Of a stretch of 64,000 bases of DNA, positions 41,107 through 50,592 are shown piece by piece (within the stretch, counting starts at the first letter, position 1; the number at the start of each line of letters is the position of its first letter). Under the pieces are notes generated by a model that ran no database searches, had not been told where the DNA came from, and saw only the letters and a list, made by a program, of their open reading frames with translations. The DNA is taken from the NCBI GenBank assembly GCA_963823045.1, contig CAWGKA010000007.1, positions 124,001 through 188,000 on the forward strand, given 5' to 3'. This DNA comes from JADLGL01 sp963823045. GTDB lineage: Bacteria; Pseudomonadota; Alphaproteobacteria; Rhizobiales; Kaistiaceae. The translations under genes were made by a program, and so were the position numbers.

Positions 41107-41159
41107 TCATGACTCCATCCACAGCGGTTTCAAGGACCGCGGGTGAGCGATATTTCCGG

Positions 41160-42335
41160 TTAGGCCGCTCTTTCGTCTCCAGTTGCCCAGACGCGCTCAA
41201 CGACGCGCCGCAACGCTGTTTCGAACCTATCTAAGTCAGTTTCGTCCGTATCCCAACCAAAACTGACGCGGATGGCGCTGCGGGCCATTTCCGGCCGGAC
41301 GCCCATCGCCGCAAGGACGTGACTAGGGCCAACCTTGCCGGAAGAACAAGCCGAGCCTGAGGAAACGGCAATCCCTTCGAGGTCGAGACCAATCACCAGT
41401 GTTTCGGCGCTCATCCCGGCAATGCCGAGGCACAGCGTCTGCGGCAAGCGCTCGGCCCCTTGTGAAAAGATGGTGCTCTTGGCCCAATTCGCAACCGATG
41501 CGGCCAGGCTATCGCGCCAGCCCTGCCAGCGTTCGGCCGTGCCGAGGTCACGCGTCGCAGCGGCAGCGGCGGCGCCGAAGCCGGCGATGGCCGCAACATT
41601 TTCCGTTCCCGCGCGATGGCGATGCTCCTGGCCGCCACCCGTGATCAGGGGGGCGAAGCCGACATCCTCGCTCAGCTGGACGATGGCGCCCGCGCCCTGC
41701 GGGCCGCCGATCTTGTGGCTCGATAGGGTGAGAAAATCGCCGCCGAGCGCGGCGATATCGACGGGCAAGCGCCCAACGGCCTGGGCTGCGTCGCTATGGA
41801 CGAAGGCGCCGTGGCGGCGTGCGATCTCGGCGATCTCCGTGACAGGCTGGATCACGCCGGTCTCGTTGTTGGCGAGCATGACCGAGACAAGCACGGTCTC
41901 GCCGGCTTCGGCGGCCGAGGCGAGCGCTGCTTCCAGCGCATCGAGGCGGATGAGGCCGGCTTCATCGACCGGGAGCTCGGCCATCTGGACCTTGGCGAAG
42001 CGGCCGCCGGACAGGACGGACGGGTGTTCGGTGGCACCGACGAACAGGCGATCAACGCGCTGCGCCTTGCCGCCAATAACGAGATCGGGCGTCAGCACGG
42101 TCACGTTGGCTTCCGAGCCGCCGCTGACGAAGGTGACATTGCGTCGGTCGGCGCCGACCAGCGCTGCGACCTCGCCGCGCGCCCGCTCGATCAGACGCCG
42201 CCCTTCCCGCCCCTCGGCATGCACCGACGACGCGTTGCCGGCCCGATCGAGGGCAGCGACCATCGCGGCACGCGCCTCCGGGCGGAGGGGCGCTCCGGCA
42301 TTGTAGTCGAGATAAATGCGGTCGGTTGTGGTCAT
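41160..42335 (-). CDS. iscS: Cysteine desulfurase, IscS/NifS type (group I)
   Basis: 391 residues. Starts DRIYLDYNAGAPLRPEAR, the group I opening. The PLP lysine is in LSSHKIGGPQGAGAIV, and the active cysteine sits in the flexible loop AVSSGSACSSGKVGPSHVL, the group I hallmark; GHE/ANNETGVIQPV and HSDAAQAVGRLP complete the set. It heads the suf operon here, so this organism has two desulfurases of different groups in one operon. A candidate Irr/ICE-type box lies ~90 bases upstream. Confidence 0.93.
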   Translation of the reverse strand: MTTTDRIYLDYNAGAPLRPEARAAMVAALDRAGNASSVHAEGREGRRLIERARGEVAALVGADRRNVTFVSGGSEANVTVLTPDLVIGGKAQRVDRLFVGATEHPSVLSGGRFAKVQMAELPVDEAGLIRLDALEAALASAAEAGETVLVSVMLANNETGVIQPVTEIAEIARRHGAFVHSDAAQAVGRLPVDIAALGGDFLTLSSHKIGGPQGAGAIVQLSEDVGFAPLITGGGQEHRHRAGTENVAAIAGFGAAAAAATRDLGTAERWQGWRDSLAASVANWAKSTIFSQGAERLPQTLCLGIAGMSAETLVIGLDLEGIAVSSGSACSSGKVGPSHVLAAMGVRPEMARSAIRVSFGWDTDETDLDRFETALRRVVERVWATGDERAA

Positions 42336-42424
42336 CAGGGACCAGTCACCCGTTCGAAAACCTTGAAAATATGGCCGGACTAGTCGATATGAAGGCCCGG
42401 TCGATTGGCCAGCACGCGCTGGTT

Positions 42425-42441
42425 CTTGGAACAGTTCTAGA
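42425..42441 (-). promoter_or_regulatory. Candidate iron-control element (Irr/ICE-like box) upstream of iscS-suf
   Basis: The 17-mer CTTGGAACAGTTCTAGA matches the published ICE pattern TTTAGAA-N3-TTCTAAA at 11 of 14 defined positions. It has a clear GAAC/GTTC dyad and lies ~90 bases upstream of iscS, the operon's first gene. In Hyphomicrobiales suf genes are controlled by Irr, RirA or both. Match quality is moderate. Confidence 0.45.
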
Positions 42442-42531
42442 AGTCTACAAGCCGGTCGGCAGTGTCAAGCTGGCGGGGTTGGCGTGGTCGTCACCGGGCG
42501 CCGGACTTCTCAAGGAGAAACAAGGCCCTCC

Positions 42532-43185
42532 ATGCCTGAAGTAGTGTTCACCGGCCCGGCAGGGCGGCTCGAAGGACGGTTCCAGCCGTCCAAGGACCGG
42601 ACGGCGCCCATCGCCATCGTGCTTCATCCGCACCCACAATTCGGCGGGACGATGAACAATCAGATCACCTATCAAATGTTCTACATGTTCGTGAAGCGTG
42701 GCTTCTCGGTGCTGCGGTTCAATTTCCGCGGCGTCGGCCGCAGCCAGGGCCTGTTCGACCATGGCTCGGGCGAATTGTCGGACGCCGCCGCCGCGCTCGA
42801 CTGGGCGCAGACCGTGCAGCCGGAGGCCGCGGGCGCCTGGGTCGCCGGCTTCTCCTTCGGCGCCTGGATCGGTATGCAGTTGCTCATGCGCCGGCCCGAG
42901 ATCGCCGGCTTCATCTCGGTTGCCCCGCCGGCCAACCTCCATGATTTTACCTTCCTCGCGCCCTGCCCGTCCTCCGGCCTCATCATCCATGGCGACCAGG
43001 ACAAGGTGGTGCCGCAGAAGGACGTTCAGGCCCTCGTGGACAAGCTGAAGACGCAGAAGGGCATCGTCATCGACCAGGTCATCATGAAGGGCGCCAATCA
43101 TTTCTTCGACGGCCAGGTCGAGGATCTGATCGATATCTGCGGCGCCTATGTCGACCGCCGCCTCGCCGCGGACGCCGCAGCCTAG
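42532..43185 (+). CDS. Alpha/beta hydrolase
   Basis: 217 residues from the ATG at 42532. The fold is a compact hydrolase: PIAIVLHPHPQFGGTMNNQI as oxyanion region, FNFRGVGRSQG, and the nucleophile elbow AGFSFGAWIG (Ser), then the acid HGDQDKVVP and the catalytic His in GANHFFDGQ. This is the proteobacterial family often annotated as an alpha/beta hydrolase of the YtfP/COG2945 type; substrate unknown. An upstream AAGGAG lies 14 bases from the ATG. Its stop shares CTAG (43182-43185) with the convergent antiporter gene. Confidence 0.9.
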   Translation: MPEVVFTGPAGRLEGRFQPSKDRTAPIAIVLHPHPQFGGTMNNQITYQMFYMFVKRGFSVLRFNFRGVGRSQGLFDHGSGELSDAAAALDWAQTVQPEAAGAWVAGFSFGAWIGMQLLMRRPEIAGFISVAPPANLHDFTFLAPCPSSGLIIHGDQDKVVPQKDVQALVDKLKTQKGIVIDQVIMKGANHFFDGQVEDLIDICGAYVDRRLAADAAA

Positions 43186-44969
43186 CTTCCAGACACAGTC
43201 CCCTTACCGCGGCGCAGCAGCCGGGCAATCAGGCTCGGCCAATGCGATCCGGGAACCCTGCGATCAGGTGCGCCCGGCTCGACGTCGAGGCCGACTTCCT
43301 TGACGTGGTGTTCGTCATCGATGGCGCGCACGACGAGGTCGAAGCCAGCGAGGCTGACGCGGTCGCCCGGCTCGATATCGCCGTGGAGACGCTGATGGAT
43401 GAACTCGCGGAGGGTCAATTCCGCCTCCTCGGCGTCGACCGTCACGCCATAGACGTCGGCGACATTGGCAAGCGTCGCGTCCGGCTCCAGCATGAAATCG
43501 CCGTAGAGCTGCGGGTCCGACGAGTGCGCGGCGGGTTCGACGAAAAGCTCGTCGAGCAGCGGCACATAGGGGGTCGCGGCGACGATGTAGATGTGGTCGC
43601 CGGGCTGAAGGCGCCCGGCGGTTTGCGGCCGCAGCGAACGACCGTCGCGCAGGATCAGCGACGGCCGGGCCCAGCGCGGGATGCGCTCGCCCTTGGCCAC
43701 GCGGCTTTCCGGATGAAGGACATAGGCGACCACTTCATGATCGCCGGCGCCAGGGAGCTCCAGCTCCACCCGCCCGATCGGGCCGGAACGGGGCGGCACG
43801 ATGAGTCCGAGCCAACGCGCTACGGGGCGGATGGACCAGCCCTGAACCAGCAGCGACACCAGCACGATGATGAAAGCGACGTTGAAGAAGAGCTTGCCGT
43901 CTTCGACGCCGGAGATGAGCGGGACGATGCCCAGCAGGATCGAGACGGCGCCACGGAGGCCGACCCAGCCGGTGAATGCCACTTCGCGATTGCCGAAGCG
44001 GAAAGGCAGTGTCGTGAAGTAGACCGCCGCAGGGCGCGCGACGATCATCAGGAAGGCGGCGATGCCGACCGCGGGCCAGAGCAGATCCAGGAATTCCGAT
44101 GGGCTCGCCAGAAGGCCGAGCGTCAGGAACATGACGATCTGGCCGAGCCAGGTGAGCGCCTGACTGAATTTCCTGAGCCCCACAGCATGGCGCATCTTGG
44201 TGTTCCCGGCGAAGATGCCGGCGATGTAGACGGCGAGGAAACCGCTGCCCCCCAGCAGCGAGGTCGCCGCGAACACGGCGAGCGCCAGCGACAGGAAGAT
44301 GATCGGATAGAGGCCGATATCGAGGTCTGTCCGGTCGATGATGACGCGGATCGCATAGCCGCCGAGCAGGCCGAGGACGATGCCGAGGCCGATCTGTTCC
44401 ACGAAATCGAGGAGGAGCGTCAGGCCTCCGGCGCCGCCACCCTCACTGGCAACGATCAGCTGCACGAGGGCAAAGGTGAGGAAAATCGCCATCGGATCGT
44501 TGCTGGAGGATTCGACCTCAAGCGTGGCGCGAACCCGCTCGCGCAGATTGATGCCGCCAGCGCGGAGCAGGAAGAACACGGCCGCAGCGTCGGTTGAGCT
44601 GACGATGGCGCCCAGCAGGAAGGACTCCGACCATCCAATGCCGAGCAGGAGGTGTGCGACGAGGCCAACCAGGCCGGCGGTTGCAAGAACCCCGAACGTA
44701 GCGAGCGACAGGCCCGGCAGCGCCGCCGTTCGCAAGGTCGAATATCGCGTGTTGAAGCCGCTATCGAAGAGGATCAGCGCCAGCGCCATCGAGCCGATGA
44801 AGAACGCCGCGCGGGCGTCATCGAACTGAATGCCTAGGCCGTCTTCGCCAGCGCCGAGGCCGAGAATGAGGAAGACGAGCAGCAGCGGCGCCCCGATGCG
44901 AAAGCTCAGGACGCTGGTGAAGATCGACACCGTCACCAGGACGGCCCCGACCAGAATCGCGAAGTTCAT
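43182..44969 (-). CDS. Potassium/proton antiporter, NhaP2/CvrA family (CPA1)
   Basis: 595 residues. The first ~390 form 12-13 membrane helices of a CPA1 antiporter; key motifs are GAIVSSTDAAAVFFLL, VESSSNDPMAIFLT (the family's essential Asp lies in the SSNDP-type motif) and GWVGLRGAVSILLGIVP. The C-terminus carries a TrkA-C-like domain (VAYVLHPESRVAKGERIPRW … LQPGDHIYIVA) and a CorC/HlyC-like transporter-associated domain (YGDFMLEPDATLANVADVYG … GDRVSLAGFDLVVRAI). NhaP2/CvrA type exporters move K+ against H+ for cell-volume control. It is divergent from tyrS. Confidence 0.92.
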   Translation of the reverse strand: MNFAILVGAVLVTVSIFTSVLSFRIGAPLLLVFLILGLGAGEDGLGIQFDDARAAFFIGSMALALILFDSGFNTRYSTLRTAALPGLSLATFGVLATAGLVGLVAHLLLGIGWSESFLLGAIVSSTDAAAVFFLLRAGGINLRERVRATLEVESSSNDPMAIFLTFALVQLIVASEGGGAGGLTLLLDFVEQIGLGIVLGLLGGYAIRVIIDRTDLDIGLYPIIFLSLALAVFAATSLLGGSGFLAVYIAGIFAGNTKMRHAVGLRKFSQALTWLGQIVMFLTLGLLASPSEFLDLLWPAVGIAAFLMIVARPAAVYFTTLPFRFGNREVAFTGWVGLRGAVSILLGIVPLISGVEDGKLFFNVAFIIVLVSLLVQGWSIRPVARWLGLIVPPRSGPIGRVELELPGAGDHEVVAYVLHPESRVAKGERIPRWARPSLILRDGRSLRPQTAGRLQPGDHIYIVAATPYVPLLDELFVEPAAHSSDPQLYGDFMLEPDATLANVADVYGVTVDAEEAELTLREFIHQRLHGDIEPGDRVSLAGFDLVVRAIDDEHHVKEVGLDVEPGAPDRRVPGSHWPSLIARLLRRGKGTVSGS

Positions 44970-45156
44970 TGCCGTGAAAGAGATGGGCGCCTCCGGTCCA
45001 TTGCCGCTGGCCCGCCGGTTCGCGGGCCCTCTGCAGCTTAATCATGGGAACCTGCAATTGACGAACCACCCAGGGCGATTTCTGCAATAGGGGTCGTGAA
45101 ACCCACGGGCGTGGCTGCTAAACAGCGCCATCCAATAGGTAAGGAGCGTTGGCGCG

Positions 45157-46407
45157 ATGAGCGCACTCAAGTCCGATCTGATGCAGGTGCTCACCGAGCG
45201 GGGGTTCATTCATCAGACGTCCGATACCGAGGGCCTCGACGCCCTCGCCGCCAGCGAGGCGCTGACCGGCTATATCGGCTTCGACTGCACGGCCCCGAGC
45301 CTCCATGTCGGCAGCCTCCTGCAGATCATGATGCTGCGTTGGTTCCAGAAGACGGGCCACAAGCCGATCACGCTGATGGGCGGCGGGACGACGCGCGTCG
45401 GCGACCCTTCGGGCAAGGATGCGACGCGACAGCTCCTCTCCTATGACGACATCGAGGCCAACAAGCTGAGTCTGCTCAGCGTGTTCCGGCAGTTTCTTGA
45501 GTATGGGCCAGAACTGAACTCAGCGACGATGGTCGACAACGCCGAATGGCTGGGGCCGCTCAACTACATCGACTTCCTGCGTGAGGTCGGCCGGCACTTC
45601 TCGGTCAACCGCATGCTGTCGATGGAATCGGTGAAAGTCCGGCTGGACCGCGACCAGGAGCTCTCCTTCCTCGAATTCAACTACATGATCCTGCAGGCCT
45701 ACGATTTCGTAGAGCTGAGCCAGCGCTTCGGCTGCCGGCTGCAGATGGGCGGCTCCGACCAATGGGGCAATATCGTCAACGGCATCGATCTTGGCCGCCG
45801 CATGCGCACGCCGCAGCTCTATGCGCTCACCTCGCCGCTCATCACCACCGCGTCGGGCGCGAAGATGGGCAAGACGGCGCAAGGAGCGGTGTGGCTCAAT
45901 TCCGAACTCGTGTCGCCCTATGAGTACTGGCAGTTCTGGCGCAACACCGAGGACGCCGATGTCGGGCGATTCCTGAAGCTCTTCACCGAGCTGCCTCTCA
46001 ACGAGATCGCGCGGCTTGCCGCGCTCGAAGGCGCCGAGATCAACGACGCTAAGAAGACGTTGGCGACGGAAGCGACCGCCCTCCTCCACGGTCGGGCGGC
46101 GGCGGAGGAAGCCGCCGAGACGGCGCGGCGCACCTTCGAGGAAGGCGAAACCGGCGACGCACTGCCAACAATCCCGGTCGATGCCGCAGCGCTGGATCAG
46201 GGCGTTCCCGTTCTCGGGCTTTTCGTCGAGGCCGGGCTTGTCCGCTCGAATGGCGAAGCACGCCGCCAAATTCGCGGCGGCGGCCTTCGCATCAACGACA
46301 AACCCCTGTCTGATGAAGGCGCGACGGTGGGACCGTCCGATCTCGTGGACGGCGCGATCAAGCTGTCGCTCGGCAAGAAACACCACGTTCTGGTGCGACC
46401 GCGCTAA
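45157..46407 (+). CDS. tyrS: Tyrosyl-tRNA synthetase
   Basis: 416 residues, class Ic synthetase. The HIGH motif appears as SLHVGSLLQIMMLRWFQ, the tyrosine pocket as GGGTTRVGDPSGKD, and the KMSKS motif as GAKMGKTAQGAVWL, with Gly replacing the first Ser. The QMGGSDQWGNIVNGIDL block identifies TyrS. The S4-like RNA-binding domain follows from ~345 (SNGEARRQIRGGGLRIND). AAGGAGC lies upstream of the ATG. No T-box or other leader is seen. Confidence 0.96.
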   Translation: MSALKSDLMQVLTERGFIHQTSDTEGLDALAASEALTGYIGFDCTAPSLHVGSLLQIMMLRWFQKTGHKPITLMGGGTTRVGDPSGKDATRQLLSYDDIEANKLSLLSVFRQFLEYGPELNSATMVDNAEWLGPLNYIDFLREVGRHFSVNRMLSMESVKVRLDRDQELSFLEFNYMILQAYDFVELSQRFGCRLQMGGSDQWGNIVNGIDLGRRMRTPQLYALTSPLITTASGAKMGKTAQGAVWLNSELVSPYEYWQFWRNTEDADVGRFLKLFTELPLNEIARLAALEGAEINDAKKTLATEATALLHGRAAAEEAAETARRTFEEGETGDALPTIPVDAAALDQGVPVLGLFVEAGLVRSNGEARRQIRGGGLRINDKPLSDEGATVGPSDLVDGAIKLSLGKKHHVLVRPR

Positions 46408-46471
46408 CAGGCAGTCCCGCACTCGCTTCGCCGCATGGACCACCTTGCGGACGGCAGTCCCGCGCTGGCGG

Positions 46472-49400
46472 CTACTGGAACTGGAAGATCTTGCGGAAGA
46501 TACCCGGCGCGATGGCCGACAGCGGATTGACCTGCATGGTCACGTGATCCGTCGGCCCGGCAACCTGGAAGGTAAGGCCGAACAGACCCTCATTGTTGCC
46601 GCCACCGAGCGCGAGACCGATGATCGGGATGTGGCTGAACATGTTGTTGAAGGCGTAGGCCGGAATGTAGGTGCCGGCGATTGCCATTTGCCCGGCGCCG
46701 AAATCGATCCAGCCGGCGCCCGGTCGCGCCCATGTCGCCGCCGCGCAGGAGGATGTCCTGGATCGTCAGCATTGAGCCGCGCTGGAGATAGCCGAAGGTC
46801 AGATGGTCAAAAAGGACGTTGTCGGCGTCATCGGCCTCGCCTTGCGGCGGCGCCATCAGCCGCGCCAGGGCCGGCTCGTCGATGACGGTGAAGTTCGTCA
46901 TCTGCGCCTGGCCATAAAGCGCGCCGTCCGTCGTCTCGGCGCCGTTGATCCACAGCTCGCCGCCATTGATGCGGTCGTAGATATTGGCGAAGCCGAGCAA
47001 GGCTCCGGCGTTTCCGGAATAGGCCGACAAGGTGGCGCCGCCCTCGCCGTTGGTGTTGTCGTAGGTCACCGAAACAAGAGCGCCGCCCATCGTGCCGGTA
47101 ACGACGATGCTGCGCGTCGCCCCGCCCACCGAAACGAAGGTGACGTCGGCATTATCGATGCGCTCGCCGTTGAAGCCGACGAGGTGATCGAAATGGCCGC
47201 GAATGCTGAGATCGGTGGCTTCGCCGGTATCGCCGATGTCGCCAATGCCGTCATGCAGCAGATCGCGGACGTCGAATGAACTGCCCTGCGCCTCGATCGC
47301 CCAGCCATTGCCGAATGGGTCGAAGGTGAAGCTGACGGCGTCCGTATCCGACAGGGCGAAATGCGTGACCCGCGCGCTGGTGATCGAATAATTGGCATCC
47401 ATATCCGCCTCGCCGGTGAGGCCGAAGCCGTCGCCTTGAAGCACGAGGTTGCGGATGTGGTAGCCGCCGTCGACCGTGAGCAGATCGAATGACATCGTCG
47501 CCGGCACGCCGACCGGCTTCGACCAGCCGAGGGGCGCCAGGATGACGCGCGCCTGTCCAAGGTCGAGATCGAAATGCTGACCGGGGCCATTCTCGCCGAG
47601 GTCGGTGACGAGCGCAGTGACGGTGCCACCGAGGAAGCCTTCGAGGTTGAAGCCGAGCTGGCGGCGGGCCTCCTCGTCCAGGACCATGCGCAGCTGCTGG
47701 CGGCCATCGACTTCCGCGACGAGCGGGAAGGCAAGATCGAGATTGGCCGGTACGCCATCGACATTGGCGGTGCCGGTGATGTTGATCACGGTCGGCGTGA
47801 TGTTGAGGAGGACGTCACCGTTGTGGATCGCCATGCCGTTGAGTTCAACGTCGCTGCTGAGGTCATTCAGCGTCAGCGCGATGCGCCACTCGATCTCGTC
47901 CATGGACACGCCGTCGACCAGCGGCCAGTTGGCTGACAATTGCGCCTCGCCGTTGCCATGCACGTCGGAGGGCAGAACGCCGAATGGCTGCAACGCGCGG
48001 ATCGGCTCTTCGTTGGCGATCGAGGCGAAGGCGATCGCGGGACCAACGGTGTGCATCTCGATATGGCCAGTCGGCACCCTTGCCGCGGTCTCGCCGATGA
48101 CGAAGGCACCAGCGGTGATCTGAAGGCGATCGCCCGAGGGCGCGACGATGGCGCCGCTGTCGAGATCGACGGCGAAATGCGTGCCCGCCAGCACCGCGCG
48201 GCCCGAAGCCTCGACGATGTTCGGGAAGCCGTCGAAGGTCTTGAACGAGGCGTTGCTCAGCGTCAGTTCGAGATCGAGCATATCGGGGGTGAGGACGCCG
48301 CCCGGCGCGAGCGCGCCGGCGGGGATGCGCGCATCAAGCGTTCCCGAAACGGTGCCGCCGGTCATCGCGCTGAGCATCCAGTTGCGACCGCCATCCTGCA
48401 GCCCCGGCGGCCAGAGCTGCTTCAACACGTCGATCGGCATTTCCGTGAGCGTCGCGGCGAACGCGATCGACGGGCCGCCTCGTTCCAGGCCGATGCTGCC
48501 GGCGGCGATCAGAGAGCCGTTGGCAGTGACGATCGAGGCACGGTCGAAATTGAGGACGCCTTGACCGAGATCGACGTCGCCAGCCAGACGGATGCTCTGC
48601 ACCGCTAGCGGCGGCGCCGGTGAATTGGAGGGCGCCAGGACGGCATCGTCCGACTGCAGATCGAAAGCGAACCGGCCTTCGCCGTCCGGCCGGATCGAGC
48701 CGGCGACGCTGGCCCCGCTGCGGCCGAAATAGAATGGTGAGGGATCGACCAAGATCACGTTGTTGGGGACGTCCCAGCGCAGATGGATCGTGGCGTTGTC
48801 GAGGACGATCGGTTTCGCCTCGGGGCCAAAGGCAAAATACCCGCTGCCAAGATCGAGGCGTGTCTCCGCCCGCACTACATGTCCGTCAGCGTCCAGACCG
48901 ATCACCGCCCGGCCGTAGAAGGGAATGTCCGTGGTGATGAGCGAAGGAACGCCACCGACGGCGGGGAAGAAATCGGCGAGCGTCAGCTGTGAGAACTGCA
49001 GGGCAAGCGTCCGGCCCCCGGTCAACGAGTTGAGCGTGCGGTCGGCGGAAACGGACCAGCGTCCCGAATAGCCCGACGCGGTCATGTTGGCGCCCAGATG
49101 CCCGGTTGCGGGGTCCGCCTGGATACGCACGTCGGCGCGCTCGAAGCGGTGGGGCTCAAGTTCGCCCCGCGTCCACAGCTCTACTGTGGCGTTGACGACG
49201 TCGATGCGGCTGAAGCCGCGCTGGGCGAGCGCCATCAAGTCTTCGAGGCTCTTGTCCAGCGCTTCGATTGGATCGGAAAGCACGTCGAAGCCGTTCGGCA
49301 TTGCGTGCGGGGCAGCTGCGACCGGCGGCACATTGGCAACCGCCGGCGTCGCCGCAGTGCCAAGAAAGGCAAGGCCGTTGTCGCGCCTGATCGATATCCA

Positions 49401-49847
49401 GGGGTTGTCGATCTCGACCGAACGCACGACCTCCCGCGAGTTCACCAGCCCGGAAACGCTGACCGCCAGCATGGCGGAGGGAATTCGCATCACCTCGTTG
49501 TCGAGACTGTCGACGACGCGGATGTCGGTCAGCTTGACGACGAGGCCGAGGACGGGATCAACGGCGAGCGTCGCACCGCCAATTGTGGCGTCATAGCCAT
49601 CGCCGAGCGCATCCTCGATGACCGCGTCCACCTGATGGCGGAGGAAGGGCAGCTCGATCGACTGCGTGATGACGAGTGCAATCGCGGCAATGAGGACGAG
49701 GACAAGACCGAGAAAGATACCGCCTGCCCAAAGCAGGCGACGCCGGAGTTTCCCGCGCGACGTCCCTGCGCCATCGATGACGAAGTCGTCAACCTCAAGC
49801 GGAACGCTGCTGCTTGGAGCTTGGGCGAGATTGGGGTTATGGAGCAC
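46472..49847 (-). CDS. AsmA/YhdP-like large envelope protein, frameshifted near its C-terminus
   Basis: About 1,124 residues in total. It has a cytosolic N-terminus (VDDFVIDGAGTSRGKLRR), one transmembrane helix (WAGGIFLGLVLVLIAAIALV) and a long periplasmic beta-rich body of repeated DUF3971/AsmA-like strands. AsmA-type proteins form tubes that carry lipids to the outer membrane. As written, the frame ends at 46590 after ILLRGGDMGATG in a nonsense Arg-rich tail. Removing one G of the GGG at 46719-46721 gives GATGAGWIDFGAGQMAIAG and the typical ending NNMFSHIPIIGLALGGG … GLTFQVAGPTDHVTMQVNPL to 46472. Confidence 0.85.
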
Positions 49848-49854
49848 TCAACAC

Positions 49855-49897
49855 CATCCCATCTGATTTGCCGCCCGTTGACAATTCAAATGGGATG
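49855..49897. promoter_or_regulatory. Near-perfect 16-bp inverted repeat between the AsmA-like gene and bcp
   Basis: CATCCCATCTGATTTG (49855-49870) and CAATTCAAATGGGATG (49882-49897) are reverse complements at 14 of 16 positions, with an 11-base spacer containing part of TTGACA (49879-49884). It starts eight bases upstream of the AsmA-like ATG. It may be an operator or an mRNA leader hairpin; the regulator is unknown. Confidence 0.5.
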
Positions 49898-50028
49898 ACC
49901 TGCGCTGCGTCGGCCCCCGTCCGACACGCAGAATCCGGTTGGCGCGGACGCGCGCCTGATATGATGTGATCAACATCTGCCCAACCGTCACCACTGCCCC
50001 CCGCGACAGTCTAACGAAAGGTATAGGA

Positions 50029-50499
50029 ATGAGCGAGATTTCTGTTGGAGAAAATGCGCCGGACTTTGAGCTGCCTACCGACGGCGAAGGAACCTTCAAG
50101 CTCTCGGACCGCAAGGGCAAGCCGGTGGTGCTCTACTTCTACCCCAAGGACGACACCCCCGGTTGCACTGCCGAGGCCATCGCCTTTACCGGGCTCGCCG
50201 ATCAATTCGCAGCGGCAGGCGCGCTGATCGTCGGCGTCTCGCCGGACACCGTGAAGTCCCACGACAAGTTCAAGGCGAAGTACGAACTCTCGATCCAGCT
50301 CGTTTCCGACGCCGACAAGGAAGTCGCGCAGGCCTATGGCGTCTGGGTGATGAAGTCCCGCTATGGCCGCGAATATATGGGTGTCGAGCGCACCACGTTC
50401 CTTGTCGGACCCGACGGCAAAATCGCGAGGATCTGGAACAAGGTGAAGGTCGAAGGGCATGCCGCGGAAGTGCTCGAGGCGGTGAAGGCGCTCGCCTGA
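50029..50499 (+). CDS. bcp: Thioredoxin-dependent peroxiredoxin, Bcp/PrxQ family
   Basis: 156 residues. Reduces hydrogen peroxide and organic peroxides. The peroxidatic cysteine is Cys46 in YPKDDTPGCTAEA. The usual Bcp resolving cysteine five residues later is Ile51, so this is the one-cysteine type, apparently common among relatives. The strand VVLYFYPK and the C-terminal ERTTFLVGPDGKIARIWNKV are typical. AAAGG precedes the ATG at 50029. Confidence 0.94.
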   Translation: MSEISVGENAPDFELPTDGEGTFKLSDRKGKPVVLYFYPKDDTPGCTAEAIAFTGLADQFAAAGALIVGVSPDTVKSHDKFKAKYELSIQLVSDADKEVAQAYGVWVMKSRYGREYMGVERTTFLVGPDGKIARIWNKVKVEGHAAEVLEAVKALA

Positions 50500-50592
50500 T
50501 CGAGCGCGCAGCCGCGCCCGCGCAACCGATCATTAACCTTAACCCTCTCTAATGGCTGGAATCCGGCGTTTTGCCACCCCCCGGGCCCGGTC

